Origin: CAYJNO01 sp044432885
Lineage (GTDB): Bacteria > Bacillota_I > Bacilli_A > Erysipelotrichales > Erysipelotrichaceae
Length of the DNA: 7,837 nt
Reading direction: 5' to 3'
Assembly: GCA_044432885.1 (NCBI GenBank)
Contig: JAWXUG010000069.1
Location: 1-7,837, forward strand
Numbering within the stretch: position 1 is the first letter of the stretch; every line of letters starts with the position of its first letter. Positions 1-5,927 of this stretch are shown one piece after another. The translations under genes were made by a program, and so were the position numbers. The notes below the pieces were generated by a model that did no database searches, was not told where the DNA came from, and saw nothing but the letters and a program-made list of their open reading frames with translations.

Positions 1-1
1 C

Positions 2-895
2 TTAGCAACACAGGTTACAGGAAAAGAAGCGGCCTTATTTGTCACTAGTGGTACACAAGGAAATCTACTAGGTGTGTGGTCTCAAACAAATAGAGGAGAT
101 GAAGTTATTTTAGGAAGAAACAGTCACATCATTACCCATGAAGTTGGCGGTCTTGCAGCAATCGCAAATTGTCTTCCACGTGTGATAGATCATCCAAATG
201 ATTTTATTTATCCTGAAGATATCGAAGCTGCTATTCGTCCTAATGATATTCATGAACCTGCTACCTCTTTACTTTGTATGGAGAATGCGTTAAGCAATGG
301 GAAAGTTATTCCTGTTGATATTATGAAGGCTAACTTTGAGATGGCAAAAAAATATCATTTAAATGTTCATCTAGATGGTGCTAGATTATTCAATGCAGCT
401 ACTGCTTTAAATGTAAATCCTATCGCTATATGTGAGTGTGCTGATACAATAACCTTCTGTCTATCCAAAGGATTATGCGCCCCTTATGGTTCAATGCTTT
501 GCGGGCCAAGAGAAATCATCGAAAAAGCACGACGCTATCGTAAAATGATCGGTGGTGGCGTTAGACAAGTAGGTATTTTAGCTGCTGCTGGGATTATCGC
601 AATAGAAGAAATGACATTACGACTTCAAGAAGATCATGATAATATTCGCTATTTAGCAAATAAATTAAAAACATTACCCGATTTTGAAGTAATCGAAGAT
701 GGCATGGATATCAATATGGTCTTTGTACGTTATCATAAAGATGCTGATCATCTATTTAATTACCTTCAAGAAAACCAAGTACTAATGAATCCTGCAACTG
801 ATCAAATCTTTAGATTTGTAACCCATTATTGGATTAGCAAAGAAGATATTGATCATCTAATACAACTATTAACAAACTATAAAAATAACGCTTAG
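2..895 (+). CDS. ltaE: Low-specificity L-threonine aldolase, 5' end outside window
   Basis: PLP-dependent beta-eliminating lyase of fold type I, expected to cleave L-threonine or L-allo-threonine to glycine and acetaldehyde in the cytoplasm. The reading frame is open from base 2, so the GTG at 74 is an internal valine codon and not the start. Residues encoded before it (ALFVTSGTQGN) match the conserved N-terminal region of the family. Seen in the 297-residue fragment: RGDEVILGRNSH near residue 31, the cofactor-binding HLDGARLFNAA with Asp about 125, and the PLP-lysine motif CLSKGL with Lys about 156, followed by the conserved GGGVRQVG. The family is about 340 residues, so roughly 40-50 N-terminal residues are missing. 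It converges on the kinase gene and the stop codons overlap by four bases. The family call is firm; exact substrate stereochemistry is not readable from sequence. Confidence 0.93.
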   Translation, partial: LATQVTGKEAALFVTSGTQGNLLGVWSQTNRGDEVILGRNSHIITHEVGGLAAIANCLPRVIDHPNDFIYPEDIEAAIRPNDIHEPATSLLCMENALSNGKVIPVDIMKANFEMAKKYHLNVHLDGARLFNAATALNVNPIAICECADTITFCLSKGLCAPYGSMLCGPREIIEKARRYRKMIGGGVRQVGILAAAGIIAIEEMTLRLQEDHDNIRYLANKLKTLPDFEVIEDGMDINMVFVRYHKDADHLFNYLQENQVLMNPATDQIFRFVTHYWISKEDIDHLIQLLTNYKNNA

Positions 896-906
896 GCGTT
901 ATTTTT
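881..906. terminator. Bidirectional terminator with both stop codons in its loop
   Basis: A perfect 11-bp inverted repeat, AAAAATAACGC (881-891) and GCGTTATTTTT (896-906), encloses the four-base loop TTAG (892-895). The outer A/T pairs supply a U-tract on either strand, so the hairpin can end both convergent transcripts. The loop holds the TAG stop of the aldolase and, on the other strand, the TAA stop of the kinase. Only three G/C pairs stabilise the stem, so efficiency is uncertain. Confidence 0.8.
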
Positions 907-1602
907 GCTATATTCTCCATTTTCCATTTTTATATCTAAATCCGTTTCACAACGATTATTTAATACATAGTCTACATTTTTACCATCAGAATTTTGATAA
1001 AAATAAGTAGCCTCATGTAAAGGTACACCACTTAACATTTTGCGATGAATCAAACGACTTGCTACCTCTTGAGGATTAACTGTTATAAAAATCGTATAAT
1101 CTGCACACTCTCTTAACGAAGCCCATTTTTCTTGTGTTGATGCTAGATAGTTTCCCTCTAATAAAATGACTTGTTTTTCTACTCGTATTGCATCTTCAAT
1201 GGGGTTATGAATTCTTCGATCATAAAAAGGGAAATCCACAGGTCCCCTTGTCAACCGCTTAATATACATTGATAACTTATCAATATCAAAGGTTCTTATA
1301 GAGCCTTTTTCACTGGTTAATTGATGTTTAATTAAATAATCATTGTAGTAATGAAAGCCATCTATGCCAATTGATTGAACTTCTTGACAATCTAATTCTG
1401 TACTTGCTAAATGCTCTAAAAAATGAACCAATGTTGATTTTCCCGCTGCAGGGGGTGCAGCAATGAAGACAATTAATCGGTCTTTTTTTTGATGTTGTAA
1501 TTTGATTAAATGCTTTAAAAGTGGAATAAATAAATCATCAATACTCTTTTGTGAATAGGTCGCATTAACTTCTAATCCATTAATCATTGCCTTATAATTC
1601 AT
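892..1602 (-). CDS. P-loop nucleoside/nucleotide kinase family protein (uridine kinase/YggC-like)
   Basis: Soluble ATP-dependent small-molecule kinase of 236 residues in the phosphoribulokinase/uridine kinase superfamily. Seen: Walker A APPAAGKST at 49-57 after a beta strand (LIVFIA); IDGFHYYNDY at 80-89, where the Asp of DGFH is the usual substrate or base residue; KGSIRTFD at 99-106; the PFYDRRIHNP segment at 125-134; and LLEGNYL at 147-153. This order is that of the YggC/fructose-transport-kinase-like group rather than classical Udk. The phosphate acceptor cannot be told from sequence; a nucleoside, pantothenate-like compound or sugar is possible. The ATG at 1602 is preceded by GAGG four bases away. 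It is divergent from the amidohydrolase gene across a short shared promoter region, which hints at, but does not show, a common pathway. Confidence 0.85.
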   Translation of the reverse strand: MNYKAMINGLEVNATYSQKSIDDLFIPLLKHLIKLQHQKKDRLIVFIAAPPAAGKSTLVHFLEHLASTELDCQEVQSIGIDGFHYYNDYLIKHQLTSEKGSIRTFDIDKLSMYIKRLTRGPVDFPFYDRRIHNPIEDAIRVEKQVILLEGNYLASTQEKWASLRECADYTIFITVNPQEVASRLIHRKMLSGVPLHEATYFYQNSDGKNVDYVLNNRCETDLDIKMENGEYSKNNA

Positions 1603-1634
1603 AGTGCCTCATTTCTAGTTTATTCTATACACAT

Positions 1635-1643
1635 ATTGTAGCA
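1635..1643 (-). promoter_or_regulatory. Extended -10 promoter of the kinase gene
   Basis: On the minus strand the sequence reads TGCTACAAT, an extended -10 element (TG-n-TACAAT) differing from consensus at one hexamer position. It lies 32 bases upstream of the kinase start. No good -35 hexamer is visible at the right distance, as is common for extended -10 promoters. Confidence 0.5.
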
Positions 1644-1694
1644 TTTATTCTATCTTTTTCATTTAAGAAAAAAGTTACATTTATTGCTTTTGTG

Positions 1695-1724
1695 TTTTCA
1701 TTTCATTTACATTTTGTGTATAAT
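1695..1724 (+). promoter_or_regulatory. Promoter of the amidohydrolase gene
   Basis: A perfect -10 TATAAT lies at 1719-1724, with a weak -35 TTTTCA at 1695-1700 and an 18-bp spacer. It is 24 bases upstream of the start codon, and AAGAGG near 1738 serves as ribosome binding site. It is arranged back to back with the kinase promoter. Confidence 0.65.
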
Positions 1725-1748
1725 GATAAATATGAAAAGAGGTAGATT

Positions 1749-2894
1749 ATGTTATTAATTAAAAACGGTACTGTCCACACAATGTGTGCTGAAACACCTG
1801 TCTGTCTTGATATTTTAGTAGAAGATGGAAAAATCAAAGAAATGGGCAAGTCATTAAGCTATGACTGTGAAACCATTGATGCTTGCGGTAATGATGTATA
1901 TCCTGGGATTATTGAAGCGCATTGTCATCTAGGAATTAGTGAAAGTTCTATCCGCTGGGAAGGTGAAGATTGTAACGAACATTCTGATCCAATTACTCCT
2001 GAAGTTCGTGTTATTGATGGAATCAATATGATGGATGAAACTGTTGCGAATGCCAATGCTGCAGGTATCACCACTGTATGTTGCGCCCCTGGTAGTGCTA
2101 ATGTTATGGGTGGACAAGTTAATATCTATAAAACTTATGGGATTAGTGTTGATGAAGCTACCATAAACCCTTATTATGCGATGAAATGTGCATTTGGAGA
2201 AAACCCTAAAGGATGTTATCGTGACAACAAAATCAAAACACGTATGGGAACAGCGGCTTACTTCAGAAAAACCATGTTTGCTGCTCAACAATACTTAGCA
2301 CAAAAAGAAGCAGCCAAAGAAGATGCAACCAAACTTCCTAAATATGACATGCAAATGGAAGCATTAATTCCAGTCTTAAAGAAAGAAGTCCTTATCAAGG
2401 CTCATGCTCATCGTGCAGATGACATTCTTACATGTATTCGTCTTGCTCAAGAATTCGATTTAGAAATGACGCTTGATCATTGTACAGAAGGACATATCAT
2501 TCCTGAATATGTAAAGGCATCAGGTTATCCTGCAATCGTTGGACCAAGCTTAACACATAAGACAAAATTTGAATTAAAAAATAAGACTTTTGAAACACCT
2601 GCAATTTTACATAAAGCTGGTGTATTATTAGCACTTACTACCGATTCTCCAGTCATTCCTCAAGAATATTTACCATTATGTGCAAGCCTTGCAGTAAAAA
2701 GTGGATTGCCTGAATTTGAAGCATTAAAAGCGATTACCATTAATGCTGCTAAAATCATCAAACAAGACCAGCGCTTAGGTACTCTTGAAGTTGGAAAAGA
2801 CGCAGATATTGTCATCTGTGACAAATCCATTTTAGATGTTTCCCATGAGGTTTTATACACCATTACAGATGGTCGCATTACTTTTCAAAAATAA
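1749..2894 (+). CDS. Amidohydrolase family protein (COG1228 type, uncharacterised substrate)
   Basis: Metal-dependent hydrolase of the amidohydrolase superfamily, 381 residues, cytoplasmic, with no signal peptide. It has the N-terminal beta-sandwich piece (LLIKNGTVHTM) closing on the C-terminal one (GTLEVGKDADIVI at 344-356), as in dihydroorotase and imidazolonepropionase relatives. Metal-site candidates are His58 and His60 in EAHCHLG, His219/His221 in KAHAHRADDI, His244 and His249 in DHCTEGH, and Asp299 in TTDSP. The blocks DPITPEVRVIDGIN at 80-93, APGSANVMGGQ at 113-123 and AFGENPK at 148-154 mark a widespread subgroup in Firmicutes usually annotated only as amidohydrolase. The reaction is probably hydrolysis of a C-N bond in a cyclic or linear amide; an imidazolonepropionase, prolidase-like or dihydroorotase role would each be guesswork. 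The start is set by AAGAGG upstream. Transcribed alone, ending at a strong terminator. Confidence 0.88.
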   Translation: MLLIKNGTVHTMCAETPVCLDILVEDGKIKEMGKSLSYDCETIDACGNDVYPGIIEAHCHLGISESSIRWEGEDCNEHSDPITPEVRVIDGINMMDETVANANAAGITTVCCAPGSANVMGGQVNIYKTYGISVDEATINPYYAMKCAFGENPKGCYRDNKIKTRMGTAAYFRKTMFAAQQYLAQKEAAKEDATKLPKYDMQMEALIPVLKKEVLIKAHAHRADDILTCIRLAQEFDLEMTLDHCTEGHIIPEYVKASGYPAIVGPSLTHKTKFELKNKTFETPAILHKAGVLLALTTDSPVIPQEYLPLCASLAVKSGLPEFEALKAITINAAKIIKQDQRLGTLEVGKDADIVICDKSILDVSHEVLYTITDGRITFQK

Positions 2895-2899
2895 ACACT

Positions 2900-2929
2900 A
2901 AGAATCACTTTCGTGATTCTTTCTTTTTT
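2900..2929 (+). terminator. Rho-independent terminator of the amidohydrolase gene
   Basis: A perfect 9-bp stem, AAGAATCAC (2900-2908) with GTGATTCTT (2913-2921), has a TTTC loop and runs into the T-rich tail TTCTTTTTT. It starts five bases after the stop codon and separates this gene from the TM2 cluster. Confidence 0.9.
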
Positions 2930-2954
2930 CTTCATAATTTTCCATTGATATCTT

Positions 2955-2979
2955 TGTTACTATTTATTAGTAAAGGAGG
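2955..2979 (+). promoter_or_regulatory. Probable extended -10 promoter and ribosome binding site, first TM2 gene
   Basis: TGTTACTAT at 2955-2963 fits an extended -10 (TG-n-TACTAT) and is followed ten bases later by AGGAGG (2974-2979), five bases before the ATG plus one T. The arrangement matches the clearer promoters of the second and third TM2 genes. No convincing -35 is seen. It lies just past the upstream terminator, so some promoter is needed here. Confidence 0.45.
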
Positions 2980-2984
2980 TATTT

Positions 2985-3314
2985 ATGTATTGTAAAAATT
3001 GTGGGGCAGAAATAAATGATATAGCCTATGTATGTGTCCTCTGTGGGGTAAAGGTCAAGGACGAAACTACTAGCTTAAATCTAGCAAAAAACAAATTAAT
3101 TGCTGCTATTTTAGCACTTGTTTTTGGTACACTAGGAATTCATCAATTTTATTTGGGTTATACGGGAAAAGGCATTGCTATGATCCTTTTAACAACACTT
3201 GGAAGTTGTTTCATTATTGGTCCTTTTATTAGTTTTGCATGGTCCATCATTGATGCTATTACTATCCTTACAGGTAGCTATCCTGATGCACAAGGAAATC
3301 CGTTGCAAGATTAA
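2985..3314 (+). CDS. Zinc-ribbon and TM2-domain membrane protein, copy 1
   Basis: Small protein of 109 residues with two parts. Residues 3-20 form a zinc-ribbon with two CxxC knuckles (Cys3/Cys6 and Cys17/Cys20). After a short polar linker come two hydrophobic helices, about 35-55 and 64-92, carrying the TM2 signature GIHQFYLGYTGKG and the WSIIDAITI motif. The tail ends in DAQGNPLQD, shared with copy 3. TM2 proteins are integral membrane proteins of unknown bacterial role; the zinc ribbon should lie in the cytoplasm. A strong AGGAGG sets the start. It is the first of three tandem paralogs, each with its own promoter, so they are probably expressed separately. This is the shortest copy, with a linker about ten residues shorter than in the others. 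Confidence 0.88.
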   Translation: MYCKNCGAEINDIAYVCVLCGVKVKDETTSLNLAKNKLIAAILALVFGTLGIHQFYLGYTGKGIAMILLTTLGSCFIIGPFISFAWSIIDAITILTGSYPDAQGNPLQD

Positions 3315-3338
3315 TCATACTTTCTAAATTTATAAATT

Positions 3339-3361
3339 AAAGACGTTCAACGTCTTTTTTT
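3339..3361 (+). terminator. Rho-independent terminator after TM2 copy 1
   Basis: An 8-bp perfect stem, AAAGACGT (3339-3346) with ACGTCTTT (3350-3357), has a three-base TCA loop; seven T residues run 3355-3361. It isolates copy 1 from copy 2. Confidence 0.88.
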
Positions 3362-3371
3362 ATAAGGTAAA

Positions 3372-3400
3372 TCATGCTATGATATTTTCGTTATAGGGGG
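3372..3400 (+). promoter_or_regulatory. Extended -10 promoter and RBS of TM2 copy 2
   Basis: TCATGCTATGATA (3372-3384) contains the extended -10 TGCTATGAT at 3375-3383. After six unrelated bases follows TTATAGGGGG (3391-3400), which holds the ribosome binding site. The same 13-base and 10-base blocks, with the same spacing and one base change, precede copy 3. The -35 position falls in the T-tract of the upstream terminator. The predicted leader is only about 15-18 bases. Confidence 0.65.
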
Positions 3401-3407
3401 TTATGAT

Positions 3408-3767
3408 ATGTTTTGTAAATATTGTGGTGCTGAACTTGATGATCAAGCATATATGTGTATTCATTGTGGAATGAAGGTAGCAACAACTTCTGCTTCTTCT
3501 CCTACATTTAAAGCTTTCAATTCACAATCTAGTGGTATTGAAAGAAAAAAATCTATTGCCTTTCTATTGGCTATATTCTTTGGCTACCTTGGGCTTCATC
3601 AATTTTATTTAGGTTATTCTAGAAGAGGACTTATCATGCTTTCCATCACTCTTTTTGGATCTTGTTTTTTGATTGGTCCGATAATCACCGCTGTTTGGTC
3701 GATTGTTGATGCTGTTATGATTATTAGTGGTACCCGTCCTGATGCACAAGGAAAACAATTAAAATAA
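3408..3767 (+). CDS. Zinc-ribbon and TM2-domain membrane protein, copy 2
   Basis: A 119-residue paralog of the flanking genes. The zinc ribbon uses Cys3/Cys6 and Cys17/Cys20 (CKYCG and CIHCG). A Ser/Thr-rich linker of about 25 residues ends in a basic IERKKS cluster just ahead of the first membrane helix (about 48-66). Then come the TM2 signature GLHQFYLGYSRRG and a second helix ending in VWSIVDAVMI. The C-terminus PDAQGKQLK differs from the NPLQD ending of copies 1 and 3. The positive residues before helix 1 favour a cytoplasmic N-terminus. The role is unknown. It has its own promoter and terminator, so it is a single-gene unit. Confidence 0.88.
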   Translation: MFCKYCGAELDDQAYMCIHCGMKVATTSASSPTFKAFNSQSSGIERKKSIAFLLAIFFGYLGLHQFYLGYSRRGLIMLSITLFGSCFLIGPIITAVWSIVDAVMIISGTRPDAQGKQLK

Positions 3768-3802
3768 TATCATTATAAAGAGCACATTTATCTTCTTTGT
3801 TA

Positions 3803-3841
3803 AAAGGTTATGTCCCCATCTAATTGTGACATAACTTTTTT
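3803..3841 (+). terminator. Rho-independent terminator after TM2 copy 2
   Basis: The stem GTTATGTC (3807-3814) with GACATAAC (3828-3835) extends outward through a G.T wobble and A-T pairs (AAAG with TTTT), encloses a 13-base loop and ends in six T residues to 3841. The remaining bases to about 3937 show no gene or clear element. Confidence 0.82.
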
Positions 3842-3937
3842 CGTTCATCTTTTATCTTTAATATTTTTCATGAATAGTTGTTTTACCTACCCTTTCATTT
3901 AAATTGGACTATGTATTTGACTATTAGCTCATTTTAA

Positions 3938-3984
3938 TTGTTCCCACTCTTTTTTCATGCTATGATAGACTCATTATAGGAGGT
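3938..3984 (+). promoter_or_regulatory. Promoter and RBS of TM2 copy 3 and the DUF2752-like gene
   Basis: The -35 TTGTTC (3938-3943) stands 17 bp from the -10 TATGAT (3961-3966), which is extended by TGC (3958-3960). Six bases past TCATGCTATGATA (3955-3967) comes TTATAGGAGG (3974-3983), whose AGGAGGT lies five bases before the ATG at 3990. This is the best promoter of the cluster and the only one with a recognisable -35. Confidence 0.7.
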
Positions 3985-3989
3985 AACTT

Positions 3990-4349
3990 ATGTTTTGTAC
4001 AAATTGCGGAGCTAAATTAATTGATGGAGCACCTATGTGTGCCCATTGTGGAACTAAGCTTGATCAATCATTTACAGCCACCCCACCAATAAATACGACA
4101 TCCATTTCATCTAATGGTCAAAAAAGTAAATTAGGCGCTGCTTTTCTTGCCTTATTTTTTGGATGCCTTGGAATGCATCAATTTTATTTAGGTTATTTTT
4201 CAAAAGGGATAACCATGCTTCTTTTAACTACTGTAGGAGCCTGTTTTTTCTTTGGCCCTTTTATTTCAATTATCTGGGCATTAGTCGATGCGATTAGAAT
4301 TTTAACTGGAAGTTATCTAGATGCACAAGGAAATCCTTTACAAGACTAA
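3990..4349 (+). CDS. Zinc-ribbon and TM2-domain membrane protein, copy 3
   Basis: A 119-residue paralog. Zinc ligands are Cys3/Cys6 and Cys17/Cys20 (CTNCG, CAHCG). A Thr/Ser/Asn-rich linker runs to about residue 45, followed by helix 1 (about 48-66), the TM2 signature GMHQFYLGYFSKG, helix 2 (about 74-98) with IIWALVDAIRI, and the tail LDAQGNPLQD. The strong Shine-Dalgarno sequence fixes the start. Its last 29 bases are also the start of the DUF2752-like gene in another frame, so the two should be co-transcribed and perhaps translationally coupled. There is no terminator between them, unlike after copies 1 and 2. The role is unknown; a membrane partner of the downstream protein is an inference from the coupling. 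Confidence 0.88.
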   Translation: MFCTNCGAKLIDGAPMCAHCGTKLDQSFTATPPINTTSISSNGQKSKLGAAFLALFFGCLGMHQFYLGYFSKGITMLLLTTVGACFFFGPFISIIWALVDAIRILTGSYLDAQGNPLQD

Positions 4350-4701
4350 ACTACTTACATTGCTACTTATTCAAGGGATCATCTTTCTTATAGTCTATGT
4401 ACTAAAGTGGAATATCCCTTGTTTTTTTGAGCATTTCTTTTCTATACCTTGTCCTGTATGTTATCTCACTGCTTCATTTGATGCCTTATTAAAATTCAAC
4501 TTTATATCTATGATTCTTATTAACCCATTTTCTGTTATAATCCTAATATTTCTTATTATTTTGAATGTAAGTATTGTTATTGACCTTGTTCTTCAAACCC
4601 ACTATATAAAAAAGATGTTTGTTTATTTTTCCAAACATCCTTATTTACTAATTATTGTCATTGGTTTCTTCTGGATTCTTAATATAGGATTACATTGCTA
4701 A
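4321..4701 (+). CDS. DUF2752-like small membrane protein
   Basis: A 126-residue hydrophobic protein with about three membrane helices (roughly 11-29, 62-90 and 107-123). Between the first two is SIPCPVCYLTASFDALLKFN followed by an NPF at 68-70. This resembles the DUF2752 pattern CPxCGxTRA...NP, but the Gly and Arg of that pattern are Tyr48 and Ala51 here, so the match is degenerate. The ATG at 4321 lies inside the TM2 copy 3 gene with GGAAG eight bases before it; no other ATG lies before the first helix. Function is unknown in the family. Coupling to a TM2 gene suggests they act together in the membrane. Its stop interlocks with that of the convergent antiporter gene (CTAA at 4698-4701). No plus-strand terminator is visible downstream. 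Confidence 0.72.
   Translation: MHKEILYKTKLLTLLLIQGIIFLIVYVLKWNIPCFFEHFFSIPCPVCYLTASFDALLKFNFISMILINPFSVIILIFLIILNVSIVIDLVLQTHYIKKMFVYFSKHPYLLIIVIGFFWILNIGLHC
4608..4642 (-). terminator. Terminator of the antiporter transcript, inside the DUF2752-like gene
   Basis: Read on the minus strand, GGATGTTTG is followed by a short A-rich loop, then CAAACATC and six T residues. The 8-bp core stem is perfect (plus-strand positions 4614-4621 with 4632-4639) and extends by a wobble and two A-T pairs. It begins 55 bases past the antiporter stop codon. On the plus strand there is no T-tract, so it should act in one direction only. Confidence 0.75.
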
Positions 4702-5870
4702 TTTTTTTCTAGTAATTTCTTATAACTTTGATCAATGCCTATTGCTCCCAGTGGGGCACTTATCAAGATAGATAGTACAGCCATAATTAAAATAAATTGT
4801 CCAATTTCAAGGTTCATAGATAATGCAATACCCCCAATCGCTGCTTGTACTGTTGCCTTAGGAATATATGCTATCATACAAAATAATTTTTCTTTTGATG
4901 TCAACTTAGTCTTAAATAAACTAACATATACCCCTAGCAAACGAATTGATAAAGCAAACAAAATTAATACAATGTAGGTTGGCTCTATCATTGATAGAAC
5001 TTGTATATTCACTTCTGTTCCCAAATAAACAAATAGAAAAATTTCAGCAAAAAACCACATCCCTTTAAATTGATCAATTAAGACTTCCCCATGCTGTGGA
5101 AGTTTTTCATTTACAATCATTGCAAGACTCATAACTGATAATAAGCTGGCGTATGGCAAGATGTTTTCAAGAGGGGTTTGTAACCCATATACCAATAATA
5201 TTGCTGAAAAAACGATCAATAATCGTACTTCTTTTAAAACAACATTCTTTAGAACTTTAGATAAGATCCAACCTATGATACACCCTATTAATACACCTAA
5301 TATGATAGATATTGGCAAATTAATTAATGTAGATAATTCTATTGTGTTTTTAACAGATAAACTAATAAAACTTGAAAATAATACCATGACCACTACATCA
5401 TCCACTGAAGCTCCCGCCATAATCATCTGTGGTATTTTATGCTTTTCTCCATATTTTTCATCCATTAAGTAAATCATTCTTGGCACAATGATCGCTGGTG
5501 ATACTGCTGCCAAAACACTTCCCAACATTAAGGCATCTAATAAACTTATTTTTAAAACTTGAGTAGCGAAGAAAACAACTCCTGCAATTTCAAATAAGGC
5601 TGGTACAAAAGTTAAACAAATCGCTGGTCTACCCATTTGTTTTAAATCAGAAAAGCGCAAAGAAAGTCCTGCCCTAGTTAATACAATTAATAGTGCCATC
5701 GTACGCATGGTACTTGATAAACTTAATGCTTGTGTAGATAACAAATTTAAAGCATAGGGACCTATCAACATCCCATAAATAATCATGCCAAACACTTTTG
5801 TTAACTTTAACTTTTCAAATATAACTTGAAAAATATATCCCCCAATTAAAATGATTCCAAAATCTAACAT
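4698..5870 (-). CDS. CPA-family cation/proton antiporter under a fluoride riboswitch
   Basis: Polytopic membrane protein of 390 residues with about 11-13 predicted helices, of the Na+/H+ or K+/H+ exchanger family (KefB-like, CPA2). Seen: the N-terminal helix with VFGMIIYGMLIGP at 26-38, AAVSPAIIVPRM at 121-132, and GASVDDVVVM at 153-162, whose Asp157-Asp158 pair is the usual ion/proton site of the family. It lacks C-terminal TrkA-type regulatory domains, so it is a bare transporter. The start at 5870 is chosen because GGGGAGG lies eight bases upstream. An in-frame ATG at 5924 falls within the riboswitch and has no ribosome binding site. CPA-type antiporter genes are known associates of fluoride riboswitches, so a role in fluoride resistance, for example proton-coupled fluoride export, is likely. 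Ion selectivity cannot be read directly from the sequence. Confidence 0.88.
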   Translation of the reverse strand: MLDFGIILIGGYIFQVIFEKLKLTKVFGMIIYGMLIGPYALNLLSTQALSLSSTMRTMALLIVLTRAGLSLRFSDLKQMGRPAICLTFVPALFEIAGVVFFATQVLKISLLDALMLGSVLAAVSPAIIVPRMIYLMDEKYGEKHKIPQMIMAGASVDDVVVMVLFSSFISLSVKNTIELSTLINLPISIILGVLIGCIIGWILSKVLKNVVLKEVRLLIVFSAILLVYGLQTPLENILPYASLLSVMSLAMIVNEKLPQHGEVLIDQFKGMWFFAEIFLFVYLGTEVNIQVLSMIEPTYIVLILFALSIRLLGVYVSLFKTKLTSKEKLFCMIAYIPKATVQAAIGGIALSMNLEIGQFILIMAVLSILISAPLGAIGIDQSYKKLLEKN

Positions 5871-5878
5871 ACTTACTT

Positions 5879-5885
5879 CCTCCCC
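5879..5885 (-). promoter_or_regulatory. Ribosome binding site deciding the antiporter start
   Basis: GGGGAGG on the minus strand lies eight bases ahead of the ATG at 5870 and three bases after the T-tract of the leader terminator. It is free only on transcripts that read through that terminator. Confidence 0.85.
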
Positions 5886-5887
5886 AT

Positions 5888-5927
5888 AAAAAAACTGACC
5901 ACTTCTAAAAAACGTAGAAGTCATCAG
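5888..5927 (-). terminator. Riboswitch expression-platform terminator
   Basis: On the minus strand CTGATGACTTCTA (5927-5915) pairs with TAGAAGTGGTCAG (5907-5895) over a seven-base loop. There is one G.G mismatch and one wobble, and seven T residues follow (5894-5888). The left arm is the same sequence as the 3' strand of the fluoride aptamer, so aptamer and terminator are mutually exclusive. Ligand binding should therefore permit read-through into the antiporter gene. It may also end read-through transcripts from trxB. Confidence 0.85.

Noticed and set aside
74..76. GTG as start codon of the threonine aldolase
   Set aside because: The frame is open to the left edge and the upstream codons encode conserved family residues, so this is an internal valine and the gene is cut by the window.
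1445..1461. Inverted repeat GCTGCA-5-TGCAGC as a possible operator or terminator
   Set aside because: It lies in the Walker A codons of the kinase, where the symmetric residue run Ala-Ala-Pro-Pro-Ala-Ala produces the symmetry; no T-tract follows.
1929..2291. Open frame of 120 codons antisense to the amidohydrolase
   Set aside because: No ribosome binding site and no recognisable domain; the sense frame is a complete enzyme with conserved motifs.
3327..3338. Perfect palindrome AATTTATAAATT after TM2 copy 1
   Set aside because: All A/T in an AT-rich spacer next to a terminator; chance is enough to explain it.
2985..4349. TM2 triplet as an insertion sequence or phage-derived repeat
   Set aside because: No transposase, terminal inverted repeats or target duplications; the copies have diverged as independent genes with their own promoters.
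4743..4760. GCTCC/GGGGC hairpin as a terminator for the DUF2752-like gene
   Set aside because: It contains a wobble, is not followed by a T-tract, and lies within antiporter codons.
5161..5472. Open frame of 103 codons antisense to the antiporter
   Set aside because: It mirrors the hydrophobic codons of the antiporter, has no ribosome site or family resemblance, and uses unlikely composition.
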